Positions 11,306 through 21,590 of a stretch of 64,000 bases of DNA are shown here, piece after piece. The notes below the pieces were generated by a model, which did not search any database, had not been told where the DNA came from, and saw only the letters and a list, made by a program, of their open reading frames with translations. The stretch's first letter is position 1. The number at the start of each line of letters is the position of its first letter. Origin of the DNA: Drosophila miranda (taxonomy: Eukaryota > Arthropoda > Insecta > Diptera > Drosophilidae); contig NW_022881647.1 of assembly GCF_003369915.1 (NCBI RefSeq), positions 806,001 to 870,000 on the forward strand, given 5' to 3'. The position numbers and the translations under genes were made by a program.

Positions 11306-12067
11306 ATGGCTGCATCGAACCCCAATACCTTGTGGGCCCAAAGAATGTCGAGCTTTCAGATCAAGCAGGCGGACCTCAATCGCCTGGTGATGAACTATCT
11401 GATCACAGGTTTGTGTCCTCCCACGCCACAGGGGAAAGAAATCGTTAAAGCGGCTCCAACTTAACCCCCCACAGAGGGATACCAGGAGGCGGCACAGCGC
11501 TTCAAGGCCGAGTCGTCGCTGGAGCCGAGCTCTCTGGGTGACAGCATCGATGATCGGGTGAGGATCCGCAATGCTGTGCGCAGTGGCCAAGTGAAGTATG
11601 CCATGGACCTGGCCAACAGGCTGTATCCGCAGCTCTTCGAGACGAACAACTACATGTACTTCCACATGCAGCAGCTGCGGCTGATTGAGCTTATACGGGA
11701 GCAGAAGGTGGAGCAGGCCCTCGACTTTGCCCAGAGCAAGGAGTCCGGCCTCAGCGAGGTGCACTCGGATAACATCCGGGAGATGCAGCGCGCCCTGGCC
11801 CTGCTGGCCTTCGACAAGCCCGAGGAGAGTCCCTTCGGGGACCTGATGCGGCCCGCCTACCGGCTGCAGGTGGCCGGGGAGCTGAACAATGCCATCCTGA
11901 AGTACGAGGGCGGGGAGGTCGTCCAGCCGAAAATGATGTTCCTCATCAAGCTGATCCTCTGGGCCCAGGACAGACTGGAGATGGAGGGCATTTCGGACTA
12001 TCGGCGTATAGATCTGGAGACGCCCGACTTCGAGGATGAGATCAAGCGGGCCTTCCAGGAGGGCTAA
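11306..12067 (+). CDS. GID8/houki-family protein (LisH-CTLH-CRA), two exons
   Basis: Exons 11306-11408 and 11475-12067 with a 66-nt intron give 231 residues, close to human GID8 (228). GID8 proteins are scaffold subunits of the GID/CTLH E3 ubiquitin ligase. Residues ~20-52 are a LisH dimerisation motif (LNRLVMNYLITEGYQEAAQRF, shared across the splice), ~58-115 a CTLH domain, and ~115-210 a CRA domain with ALLAFDKPEESPFGDL. The ATG is at the right distance before LisH, and the reading frame joins exactly across GT-AG ends. It is fully open and is one of only two intact host genes here. In Drosophila the main orthologue is houki (CG6617) and there are paralogues; this sequence is fairly diverged (Ala/Arg-rich third quarter), so it may be a paralogue, perhaps testis-biased (inference). 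Confidence 0.9.
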
Positions 12068-12186
12068 GTGCAACCGGCTCAGAGTGCAACCGGTGCTCCC
12101 ACAAATTCGGTGTCTATGCTGCAAACTAATCCAGAAATATGAATGTTTTTTGGTGTTTTTTTTTTTTTTTTTTTTTTGATTTGCAT

Positions 12187-12192
12187 AATAAA
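12187..12192 (+). promoter_or_regulatory. Polyadenylation signal AATAAA of the GID8-like gene
   Basis: AATAAA lies 120 bases after the stop codon, just beyond a run of 20-plus T residues (12157-12178). The Loa insertion starts about 100 bp further on, so the 3' end of the gene is probably spared. Confidence 0.6.
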
Positions 12193-12279
12193 CGTTTCAA
12201 TATCTTGGTGTACATTTATGGTACTTTAGTCCGATTAAAACTGAAAGCGTTTCCATCATCAGTCGGACGTAGTCGGCGT

Positions 12280-12292
12280 TATCTGAGACGCA
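12280..12292. repeat. Left target-site duplication of the Loa element
   Basis: TATCTGAGACGCA here recurs exactly at 23013-23025, at the far end of the nested retrotransposon block. The two copies define the outer ends of the insertion. Confidence 0.85.
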
Positions 12293-12771
12293 TCTGGTCT
12301 GATGAGCTCGTCAGGTAGCTCAAAGGGGGCCTAGCTGAGGCCACCGGACGGGTCGCGGGTTGCGGATAGCGAACGGCCTACCTCGGTAGGTCAGCTGCGA
12401 ATAAGCGGGCATCCCTCACGGGAGAGTACCGAAATAAGCAGTCCCGGACAGCCAGCGGGTGTTAGCTAGGTAGCAGCACTGACGATGCGCTTGTGGTGCC
12501 GCCTCAATAAGTAGCTCACACACTCCCATCCATACACAATACCTACCCACATCCCAACCCTCACACCCACCTCACACCGGGCCGGACTAAGTGTGTTACT
12601 CGACCCGTGCCGAGAGTCAGCCTGGCTGGGGGCCCGGTATAAAAACTAGCCCAGTCGCTAACGGAGGGCTCAGGGACTTGGCAGCCCCCTGTTCTAATGA
12701 TGCCTTACCCGGGCAACGTGGATCTCTGCCCGGGCTGACCTTTCCCTTTCTCTGCATCTCGTGGGAACAGG

Positions 12772-14124
12772 ATGTATAACAAGAACAAAAACCAAAAAAC
12801 AAACAAAAAAACAAATGAGTGCGACGCTCCCCAAATGCCAACTGGGAGCAATCCCAAGCTCGGAAAGGCAGCGGCCCAAAGGCCTGGCCCAACCGGCTCT
12901 ATAGTAGGGAATACCTGCAAGGTGGAAGGTGCCTGTGCGAACCCGAGGGGGTCCCAGCCCGAATCCGGTGTGGGTGGCAAGGTAACTCCCGAAGCTGACA
13001 CCTTGGAAGGAAAGCTAAGCAATATTGCGGCTGCCCGACCTTCTGGTAAAGCGGAGGGGGTTGACTTGCCGTCGACAAGCGCCCAAGCCAGACGCTACAC
13101 ATATACCGAAAAGAGGAGTGCAGGGCACATACTCCGTCGGCAACACGCCAGCAGTGAAGCCAGCCCATCAGCCGACTGGCTGAAGAAGGTGGAATGGGCT
13201 TCGGCCGTGCTCCCGGAGTTCACCTTGGAACAGAAAAAGGTGGCTCCCCAAGCCAAGAGGCAGCGCTAGCAGGAGACACCGGGACCGGTAGCAAAGCGCT
13301 CCAGAGTGCTGCCAAATGTCTCCTTTGCGCAGATTGCCAAGGAGAGGACGCTAATTGGTGTCATCGACAGAGGCAGCGCAGAGGGTAGAATCCCAAGGAG
13401 TCAGTGGAAGTGGGTGGAAGCGGCACTGGCCGACCGCTGCTTCGAACTCCTCGACAAAGACCCTGGACCTCCGCCAGTCTGCAAGGACATGGGGTGGTTC
13501 CAGGGCAATGTTAAGATAATTGCCTGCGAAGACGAGCGCTCTGTAAAGCTATATAAAGCGGCGGTAGCGCAGGTCGGCGAGGTCTATGCTGGGGCGAAAC
13601 TCGTCGCAGTCGACTGGAGCGAGGTGCCCAGCAGATCGAGGGCCAGAATTTGGGTGCCGGCTACCTTTAAGGAGCCAGAACACATCCTCAAGATGCTGCA
13701 GAGATGCAACCCAGGACTACCAACCTCAGATTGGAAGGTAGCCAAGGTTGAGACGACACAAGGGCCGACTAACCAGGCAGTGCTCGTTCTCAATAAAGAG
13801 TCGCTGGCCCCGATAGAGGCAGCAAAAGGAGAGCAAAACTTCGGCTTCAGCTCGGTCACCATCAAGGTGTACAAATCGGACGCGGCGGCCGCGGCGCTTC
13901 CGGTCGTCAACCCAGACGTGCAGGATGTCGCTGCGGAGATCGAAGCGCCTGACGACGAGCTGGAGCCAGACCAGGAAGGCTTCTCCTCAGAGACAGAGCT
14001 GATGCTCGACTTTGAGTCAATGTGCCGAGAGAGAGTCTCAGATGACTCGGACGCGGACATCACGGTGGTGGAGTATCTTGAAGATGGTCCTAAGGATCCT
14101 TCAAATAAATCTCCACCACTGTAA
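12772..14124 (+). pseudogene. Loa ORF1 (RNA-binding, DUF4780-like) with an in-frame stop
   Basis: One frame of ~450 codons from ATG 12772, interrupted only by a TAG at 13267-13269. The first ~165 residues are basic and low complexity. After the stop come the core domain (SFAQIAKERTLIGVIDRG, IPRSQWKWVEAAL, an IIACEDERS segment and a RIWVPA strand) and an acidic C-terminus. ORF1 proteins of this clade bind the element RNA. ORF1 and ORF2 overlap by 41 bases in different phases. Confidence 0.8.
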
Positions 14125-15912
14125 AGCAGAATCGGCTGCTCTCATACTCCTCCTAGACGCAAGCGGAGCCGACGTAGTCCTGATCCAGGAGCCTTGGGTG
14201 GTAGGAGGCAAGGTCTGTGGATTGGGGACGAGGGAATACAAGATCATTGTATCCCAAAATGAAGGTAAAATCCGTACCTGCATACTTGCTAGAAAGCACC
14301 TAAATATCTTTCTGCTCCATAATTATAGCGATGGCGATAACACGGCGGTAAGCCTAGAACTAAAAGGGAATCATCTCAGGCTGGTGGCGTCCTATATGGC
14401 CCACGAGGAGGATGATCCTCCGAACGACCTTGTTCGCAAAATAGCCAGCGACAGCGAAAGGACGGACAAAGACCTACTTATAGGTTGCTATGCCAACGCC
14501 CACCACACCCAATGGGGGAGCACGGACACGAATGTAAGGGGTGAGTCACTGTTCAGCTTCATCCTGAACTCAAATTTATTCATATGCAATCGGGGTAACG
14601 ACCCCACATTTATAATTAAAAATCGGCAGGAGGTCATTGACCTCACGCTAGTGTCAAGCAAACTGCTGGACACAATCAAGAGCTGGAGAGTCCTAGGAGA
14701 CCACTCCTTCTCGGACCACAGGTATATCGAGACGATATTATCCTTCGATATTCCCAAACCAACCGACTATATCAACCCCAGAAAAGCCAACTGGGAAAAA
14801 TATAACACAACCCTGGAGGAGCTACTCCCTCCTAACGCCCCTAATTGCCCGAACACTGAAGACAACCTAAACCGTCTTGTGAACAGGTTTACGGATGCGT
14901 GCAACAAAGCCTTCAAGGCAGCATGCCCTTCTACCAGACCAAGGGGGAAGAAGAAACCCCCCTGGTGGTCTAAGCAACTAGACACCCTTCGTAGAACTTG
15001 TAGGACTTCAATAGAGCCACAAGAACTAAGGAGGATACTCACTGGGCAGACTATAAAACCAGTCTAGCACTATACAAAAAGGAAACGAGGAAGGCTAAAA
15101 GAGCCTCCTGGCAAAAATATTGCTCCGAAATCGAGGAAACTTCGGAGGCCGCAAGACTCCGGAAAGTTCTCTCAAAAGCTACCCCCTCGGTAGGTTACCT
15201 CAAAAAGAATGATGGCACGTGGACCAACTCTAGTGAGGAGTCCCTACACATTCTGCTCGACACGCATTTCCCCGGATGCACATCTACCGAGCCGTCACAC
15301 CTCCCAGGAGAGGGATCGGTAGAATCGATGGACCATATCCTTACAAAACGGAACATAAGTTGGGGAGTAAACAGCTTCAACCCGTTTAAATCGCCAGGCC
15401 CGGACCAGGTAATCCCGGCCCAACTTCAGAAGGCCGGGGAGACGGCCATCAACTGGCTACATAGTATCTTCAGGAAGATACTGGCGGTATGTATAATACC
15501 GCAAGCGTGGCTTAAGGCTAGGATAGTTTTCATCCCTAAAGCAGGCAAAGCGTCACACTCAACCCCGAAAGACTTTAGACCAATCAGTTTATCGTCTTTC
15601 CTACTCAAAACCTTTGAGAGACTTATCGGGTTACAATTACGGACTACCATAAGTCCCCAGCTGTACTCAAGTGCGCAGCATGCCTACCGGAAAGGAAAAT
15701 CCACGGAAACGGCACTTCACGAAGTGATCTCGAGTGTAGAAAAATCCCTGCATCTCAAAGAATACTCACTAATAGCTTTTCTCGATATCGAAGGAGCCTT
15801 CAACAACGTCACACCGGGCGCCATTACAGAAGCCCTGACTGACCTGGGGGTGGACCGTCACTTGGTGATGCTCATTGATCAATTGCTCATACGCAGGACG
15901 GTGACATCACTC
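14084..15912 (+). pseudogene. Loa ORF2, endonuclease and N-terminal RT
   Basis: The most likely start is ATG 14084, directly before the LRILQINLHHCK motif that opens APE endonucleases. Other landmarks are LIQEPWV (metal Glu) and a terminal SDHRYI (His). The usual GCDANAHH motif reads GCYANAHH, so the catalytic Asp is Tyr. A frameshift near 15030 separates endonuclease from the RT part, which has KSPGPDQV, the RPISLSSFLLK finger and AFLDIEGAFNNV palm motifs. The frame is cut at 15912, after RRTVTS, by the CR1 insertion; the GTPQGG and YADD motifs that should follow are absent. Confidence 0.82.
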
Positions 15913-16006
15913 CAGTTCTTTCGTATCTTTCGTAGTGATCAGACGTGTTTTTGTTTTGCGCTCCGCATTTTTTCCTTTTGTTTTGAATAAACAGTTTTCC
16001 TAACTA

Positions 16007-17631
16007 CACACGTCGGCATAAGTATTTTGACAAAAATTATGCACTGCATATTTGGTTGTAACTTTTTATTTTTCTTAAGTAGAAAGTATATTTATTTATC
16101 GTAGATAGGTATTATATTAAGCTTATAAAAATATGTACAAAAAGTATGATAAGTGCGTTTATTCTGAAATGAAAATTAATTATTCGTAAACAGACGGTGG
16201 CATAAGTATTTTGACATTTTATAAAATGTGAAAAAAAAACATAAACTAATGGAACGAAGTAACTTTTCATAATGAATCAGTAAAATATATCCCCTCCCTT
16301 TGCCTCTATCACCTTTTGCAGACGTCTTGGAACTGATTCCACTAAGCTGTGGATATAAGACAATGGAATTTCTCTCCAGAGTGATTTCACCTCTGAGATT
16401 GTATCCTCACGGTTCCTTGTCAAATTTGGAGTCCGGTTTCTTTTTATATAAGACCAGAGATTCTCGATAATGTGTAAGTCTGGGCTCTGGGCCGGCTAGT
16501 CCAAAGTATTAACCCCAATGTCCTTCAAAAATTGGGTAACGACTTTAGCTTTATGGCACGGGGCGTTGTCCTGTTGGAATGTAAAGGACTCCCCAATCAA
16601 ATTATCTCCAGAGGGGAAAGCGTGATGGTTTAGCACTTCCAAATATTTCTCTTTATTCATGCTGCCATCTACAGGAACTAAATTTCCCAAGCCATTGTAG
16701 GCGACGCATCCCCAAAACATTACGGTCCCACCTCCATGGCTCGCTCTTTCACATATGGGTGCTACTTTTTTGCGACGTTATTTTAGGTTTCTTACGAAAA
16801 CTTTTTTTTTTTGAGCCATGAAACTGAAAAGCACTTGCATCGCTCCATAAAAAATTTTTCCAAAATTAAAATTATTTGCCGATCAATTTTTTGGCAAATT
16901 CAAGGCGCTTTGACTTATTGCGCTGTGTTATTTGCAGTATAGCTCTAGTAATATATGTTCCAAAATCAGTTTCCTTAAGACGTCTACGTATTGTCCGTTC
17001 GCTGACATCAAAATTTCCTGTTCCCTTCAAGTCATTGGCAACCGATCGAGGAGTTTTTAAGACATCCTGCTTAAATTGCCGCAAACTAAAAGTGTCTACC
17101 TTGGCAGTTGTCTTTCGTGGTCTGCCACAACGTGTAGCGTTTGGTTTTTTTAAATTTGTTTTTTTATAGCAGTTTGTCTGACGTGAAATATACTATAATC
17201 TACTGATATTTTGCACTGAAATAAAAGAGTTGAACTTCACTATTATTTCATTTTTAAGAGATTCACTGAATTCCTTTCGGTTACTCATATTTCACAAATT
17301 ATTAAACGAAAACAATTTTTATCAGCATTTACAATCTCTAAACTGAGATAATCCGTAATAATGGTTTCGCTTTCTATCAACAGCAGATCAATGCAAATTA
17401 ATTGAATTTCTGACAAAATACTTTTGTCCAGCCAAGATCAGATTACGAATGAGAATAAGAAGCATATTAACAAAACGCAAAATGCAACTACGAAGATAAT
17501 TTGCAATATACTTTATGCATTCATGTAGTTAGCGGTAAATCAGATAAGAGAGCTGTAACACGTAGCAATTCGTCAAAATTCAACGCTAAACGTTGCGTAG
17601 AGCTTTGTCAAAATACTTATGCCGACGTGTG
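16007..17631 (-). mobile_element. Tc1-like transposon in the CR1 5' UTR, with double inverted repeats
   Basis: Ends are CACACGTCGGCATAAGTA at 16007 and its exact complement ending at 17631, flanked on both sides by TA (16005-16006 and 17632-17633), the Tc1/mariner target. A second partial copy of the end repeat lies inside each end (about 16200-16217 and 17409-17428), giving an IR/DR layout as in several Tc1 groups. The size of 1.6 kb fits. The transposase is on the minus strand and degenerate. Confidence 0.88.
16496..17084 (-). pseudogene. Tc1-like transposase, broken
   Basis: Frame 17084-16872 is the second helix-turn-helix of a Tc1 transposase (VSERTIRRRLKET with a Lys/Arg-rich end). Frame 16720-16496 is part of the DDE core (MFWGCVAYNGLGNL, FQQDNAPCHKAK with the second catalytic Asp). 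The first Asp region between them is scrambled around 16730-16870, with long A and T runs. The C-terminal Glu region below 16496 reads in another phase. It cannot encode an active enzyme. Confidence 0.8.
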
Positions 17632-18066
17632 TAAATTCTAATTATACTTCCTAACCAGACAACAATCTGGAAACCTATTCTATTACGCGAGTGCATGCCT
17701 TTTGATTTGTGTTAAAACATTATTTAACTTTTTATTTTTCGGCGTCGGCTTGTGCTTGTGCTTGTGTTTGTGTTGTTGCAGTGAGTGAGTACGCATTACA
17801 TTGCATTGCAGTCCGCTCTCGTCTGGTAGCTTTTGTTGTTTTATCACTCTCTCGCTATCACCTCAACTTCAATAACTGTTCTTTCTCTCTCGCTCTTTAA
17901 ACTTTCTGAGCAATAGCGCTCTCTGCTTAGTAGCTCTCGCTATAACCGCTCTCCACTCTGCTCTCTTTTTTTTACCAATTCCGCTTTGAGCGTTGTCTGG
18001 CACATTGGTCTGATACCAATTTGTTTTGCAAATAATAGTATTTATATAAATAAATAATAAAATAAA

Positions 18067-19140
18067 ATGGAATACGCTGTGGTCTGTGCCAAAAAAAGCT
18101 GTAAGAAGCAGATCACCCACGATCAGCCGAATGTCCCCTGCTGGCTCTGCGACAGCGAAGTGCACGCAAAATGCGCTGGATTTTCTGGCCTCGTGAGTGA
18201 TGCTATAGCCAAACGTAATGGCTTGCATTACAGTTGCGAGGCATGCCGTGCGGTGGAGAAAGACATGGTGGCTTTCATGAGGCAGACGCGGAGTGGCTTT
18301 AAGGAGCTGACCGTTGGTTTTAAAAACCAATACGATCGGCTACTAGCCATGGAGGCTCAGTTTAGCGGTTTAAAACTGCTGAATGAGTCTCCGAGGCGCA
18401 AAAAGGTCACTCCGCGGGATCTGCAATTGCCAACCGTCACTCAGCCGTGCGCCGCCGAAAAACTGACTCCGACCACTCCAAGTGTGCAGCAGTTGATCTC
18501 GTTTGCCACTCCAAGGGCAACGACAGCTGCTGGCGACGCAGATTCGGTAGCCGAATTCATCGCCTCGGAGAATGTGCAGCCAAGTACGTCTGCAGCGTCC
18601 GTGTCCGTGGTGTCCGCAAGTTCGCTAGTTGTCCCGTCTATCCCGATCCCACCAGTAAATAGACGTTCCGGACCTCCGGATATTGCCACCACAGGTACTA
18701 GGCCTGTGGTGACTAAACCACTGGTGGGAGTCCCACCAAAACGACAAGTTTTTGTTTCACGGCTGGCCCCTGACCTCACATCTAATGATGTAATTGCTTT
18801 TATTCAAAGCAAAATAAAAGCCATGGGTTTAAAGGTGGAGAAATTTAACTTCTCTTATGCCAGGGAGATAGCCTCGTTTAAGATAAGCATCTCCCCAACT
18901 CAATTTGACACCATTTGCTCCGCCAAATTTTGGCCGGAGCATTTGGTGGTGAAGGAGTTTAAGGCTAAGAAGAAGAATAGGCCGCCCATATCCCTTCCAA
19001 ACCTTTCCAGTGTGCCACCCTCAACCTCAACCTCAACTTCCTCTTCCTCAACTTCCCGTCTTGCTTCCACCTGTATCGTGCTTTGTATCGGATCCGACCA
19101 TAGTGTTGTTAACCCGAGCCCTTCCGCTCACTATACCTGA
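18067..19140 (+). CDS. CR1 ORF1 (PHD-like zinc finger, gag-like)
   Basis: 357 residues from ATG 18067. Residues ~7-65 are a Cys/His cluster (C-x4-C, CWLC, H-x2-C, C-x2-C) of the PHD/esterase-less ORF1 type seen in CR1-clade elements. Residues ~230-300 form an RRM-like fold (RQVFVSRLAPDLTSNDV, then a helix and strands). The C-terminus turns Ser/Thr-rich and then reads GSDHSVV, which resembles the end of an APE endonuclease. ORF1 thus appears fused by deletion to the tail of the endonuclease. Confidence 0.75.
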   Translation: MEYAVVCAKKSCKKQITHDQPNVPCWLCDSEVHAKCAGFSGLVSDAIAKRNGLHYSCEACRAVEKDMVAFMRQTRSGFKELTVGFKNQYDRLLAMEAQFSGLKLLNESPRRKKVTPRDLQLPTVTQPCAAEKLTPTTPSVQQLISFATPRATTAAGDADSVAEFIASENVQPSTSAASVSVVSASSLVVPSIPIPPVNRRSGPPDIATTGTRPVVTKPLVGVPPKRQVFVSRLAPDLTSNDVIAFIQSKIKAMGLKVEKFNFSYAREIASFKISISPTQFDTICSAKFWPEHLVVKEFKAKKKNRPPISLPNLSSVPPSTSTSTSSSSTSRLASTCIVLCIGSDHSVVNPSPSAHYT

Positions 19141-21325
19141 AGACGCCTACCACCCTACTTTCGAGGTGTCGCTAGATATAGGACCAACTGTATTGGATCG
19201 GTCGAGTAGGCTGCCCGAACGTGTCCGCTGCTTTCGTAAAGCCGAGTTTGCGAAGCTTAATAACCTCATTAGGGATTTTGATTGGTCCGCTTTGTACTTG
19301 TGCACTGATATCATAAAAGGCACACACATTTTTTACAATGCTCTTGGCACATTTTTCGATTCTTGTGTCCCGCTTTCTTGTCCGACTAGATCTGGAAAAC
19401 CCCCTTGGTTTACCAAAGAGTTATCCAGTCTAAAAAACTTAAAATCAAGACTTTATAAAAAATTTCAAGAAGTGGGTTCTCCTACTTCTCACTCTCGCTA
19501 TGTATTAGCTCGGTCAAACTTTTCAGTTCTTAATGCTCAATGCTATAAGAACTACCTATCTCGATGCAGGATACGTTTTTCTCAGGACCCTAAACAGTTT
19601 TACAGCTTCGTAAACAGTAAGCGTAGAACGTCCGCACACCCATCCTCGCTATCATTTTGTAATACGTCGGCAAATAATGATCAGGCAATTGCCGATCTTT
19701 TTGCCCAATTCTTCCAAACCACCTATTCTGAGGAAAGCTACTCTGGTCATCCGTACCCATACGGTTTACCGAGGTCGAACGGCATTTTCAGTCCCTTGTT
19801 AAATGAATGTTCCCTACTTCATGATCTTCGACTAGTTAAGCCGGTGTTTTCACCGGGTCCAGACGGGGTTCCAGGTTGTGTACTCAGGTACTGCGCCGAG
19901 GCTCTGTGTGGACCTTTGCTTAAACTATTCACCCTATCCATTGATTCTTCTTGCTTCCCCCCGATCTGGAAGGAATCGTTTATAATTCCTCTCCATAAAA
20001 AAGGTAGCAAGTCTGATGCAAAAAATTATAGAGGTATAGCAAAGTTATCCGCTATTCCTAAAATGTTTGAGAAGGTTTTAACTCCGCACTTGCAACATCT
20101 CTGCAAGTCACTTATATCTCCAACTCAGCATGGATTTATAAGGCGGCGATCAACCACCACGAACTTGTTAGAGTTTACCTCTTTCATTATTAAAGGCTTT
20201 CAAGGTAACTTACAGACGGATGTTATTTACACCGACTTTAGTAAAGCATTCGACTCTGTAAACCATTCCCTTTTAGCGCATAAACTTGACCTTTTAGGGT
20301 TTCCGCCCAACCTCCTGAGATGGATTTCTAGCTATCTTTGTTCTAGGTCTCAAAGAGTCCTCTTCAAAAACTCCCTCTCTTTCCCAGTAAAGGTTTCTTC
20401 GGGAGTACCACAAGGCAGCCATCTAGGCCCCTTACTCTTCACACTCTTTATTAATGACTTACCTTCAGTATTAACATACTCTCGAGTACTTATGTATGCG
20501 GATGATGTTAAACTCTGTGTCCAGTACAAGGACATTTCATTTCATTCTCGCTTGCAATCCGATCTCAATAACTTTCAGTCATGGTGTTGTGCAAACTTGT
20601 TACACCTTAATGCCTCGAAATGCAAAGTTATGACATTTCATCGTTCTAGCCCTTTGTTGGCTCCCTACACTCTATTTGGTGGTTCTCTTGAGAGAATTAC
20701 CCTGGTGGATGATCTGGGTGTTATGTTAGACCCCAAGTTAAAGTTTTCCGAACACATTTCTACCATGGTAAATAAGGCCATGGGCGTGCTTGGGTTTATA
20801 AAGAGGTGGTCAAAGGAATTTGACGACCCCTATATAACAAAGACTCTCTATACCTCGCTTGTTCGTCCGATCTTAGAATACGGCTCCTGTGTATGGTGCC
20901 CTCAGTACAAAGTACACCAGGACCGTATAGAATCAGTACAGAAAAACTTTTTACTCTTTGCTCTGCGGGGCCTTAACTGGGATGCGGGTGTAAGACTCCC
21001 ATCTTACTCTAGTAGACTACTATTAGTAAACCTCCCATCCTTAGTTAACCGTAGAAAAATGCTTGGTGTGATATTTATGCACAACTTGATCAGGGGTGAC
21101 ATAGACAGCCCTGATCTGTTGAGCCGCATAAACTTCACGATTCCTATTAGACTGACTAGAAATTTTATACCGTTGTTCCTTCCACTTTGTAGATCGAATT
21201 ATTCCTTGCATGAACCGTTTAGGGTCTTATGCTCGGATTATAATTCCCTCTACCATATTATATCCACCACTAATTCTCTTCCTCTTATTAAATTATTAAT
21301 CCTTACACACCTTTCTTTTAATTAG
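19010..21325 (+). CDS. CR1 ORF2, reverse transcriptase lacking its endonuclease
   Basis: A 771-codon open frame with complete RT motifs: SPGPDGVPG, IPLHKKGSKSDAKNYRGIA, YTDFSKAFDSVNHSLL (first catalytic Asp), SSGVPQGSHLGPLLF and MYADDVKLC (YADD), then the thumb (MVNKAMGVLGFIKRW). A CR1 ORF2 should begin with ~220 residues of APE endonuclease, and here only its last few residues remain (see ORF1). The rest is open to its stop at 21325, so this copy was recently able to encode an RT. The natural start is unknown; the first ATG at 19010 lies in a Pro/Gln repeat and may not be used. Confidence 0.85.
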   Translation: MCHPQPQPQLPLPQLPVLLPPVSCFVSDPTIVLLTRALPLTIPEDAYHPTFEVSLDIGPTVLDRSSRLPERVRCFRKAEFAKLNNLIRDFDWSALYLCTDIIKGTHIFYNALGTFFDSCVPLSCPTRSGKPPWFTKELSSLKNLKSRLYKKFQEVGSPTSHSRYVLARSNFSVLNAQCYKNYLSRCRIRFSQDPKQFYSFVNSKRRTSAHPSSLSFCNTSANNDQAIADLFAQFFQTTYSEESYSGHPYPYGLPRSNGIFSPLLNECSLLHDLRLVKPVFSPGPDGVPGCVLRYCAEALCGPLLKLFTLSIDSSCFPPIWKESFIIPLHKKGSKSDAKNYRGIAKLSAIPKMFEKVLTPHLQHLCKSLISPTQHGFIRRRSTTTNLLEFTSFIIKGFQGNLQTDVIYTDFSKAFDSVNHSLLAHKLDLLGFPPNLLRWISSYLCSRSQRVLFKNSLSFPVKVSSGVPQGSHLGPLLFTLFINDLPSVLTYSRVLMYADDVKLCVQYKDISFHSRLQSDLNNFQSWCCANLLHLNASKCKVMTFHRSSPLLAPYTLFGGSLERITLVDDLGVMLDPKLKFSEHISTMVNKAMGVLGFIKRWSKEFDDPYITKTLYTSLVRPILEYGSCVWCPQYKVHQDRIESVQKNFLLFALRGLNWDAGVRLPSYSSRLLLVNLPSLVNRRKMLGVIFMHNLIRGDIDSPDLLSRINFTIPIRLTRNFIPLFLPLCRSNYSLHEPFRVLCSDYNSLYHIISTTNSLPLIKLLILTHLSFN

Positions 21326-21590
21326 TAACTGTAGTGGTATTTGTACTTTGATTGCATGCTTAGTTTCTTAGTAAGTTTAGTACTAATTTTCCTCGAATGT
21401 TAGTCTAATAGCTATCTTTCTTGCATGTTCGCGTTTGGTTCGTCTACGCACCGCGCGTCATGCGGCAGCGCCCCTCGGTCGGTTGAGCGGGAGGAGGGCT
21501 GCGTTTTGCCTGGGATCCGCGCGTAACAGCCTTCTGCTGGTGTCACACGGGCCACTTGACGGTGCAGTAACTGCATCGCCTCTTGAAAGA

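Larger units (their letters stand above)
15913..21430 (+). mobile_element. CR1-clade non-LTR retrotransposon inserted in Loa
   Basis: Starts where the Loa frame breaks, with a CTTTCGTATC-type 5' UTR, and is oriented like its host. ORF1 has a PHD-like zinc finger, typical of CR1-clade ORF1. ORF2 is an RT with YADD and no RNase H. Drosophila has a CR1-clade family (CR1A). The 5' UTR holds a Tc1-like transposon. The 3' border is approximate: 3' UTR seems to run to ~21430 and Loa-like coding is clear again only from ~21595. I find no target duplication for this insertion. Confidence 0.75.

Noticed and set aside
11291..12124. 277-codon minus-strand frame opposite the GID8-like gene
   Set aside because: Antisense shadow of GC-rich coding sequence; the plus strand has the domains and splice sites.
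12617..13168. Several minus-strand frames of 60-105 codons opposite Loa ORF1
   Set aside because: Shadows of the ORF1 coding strand.
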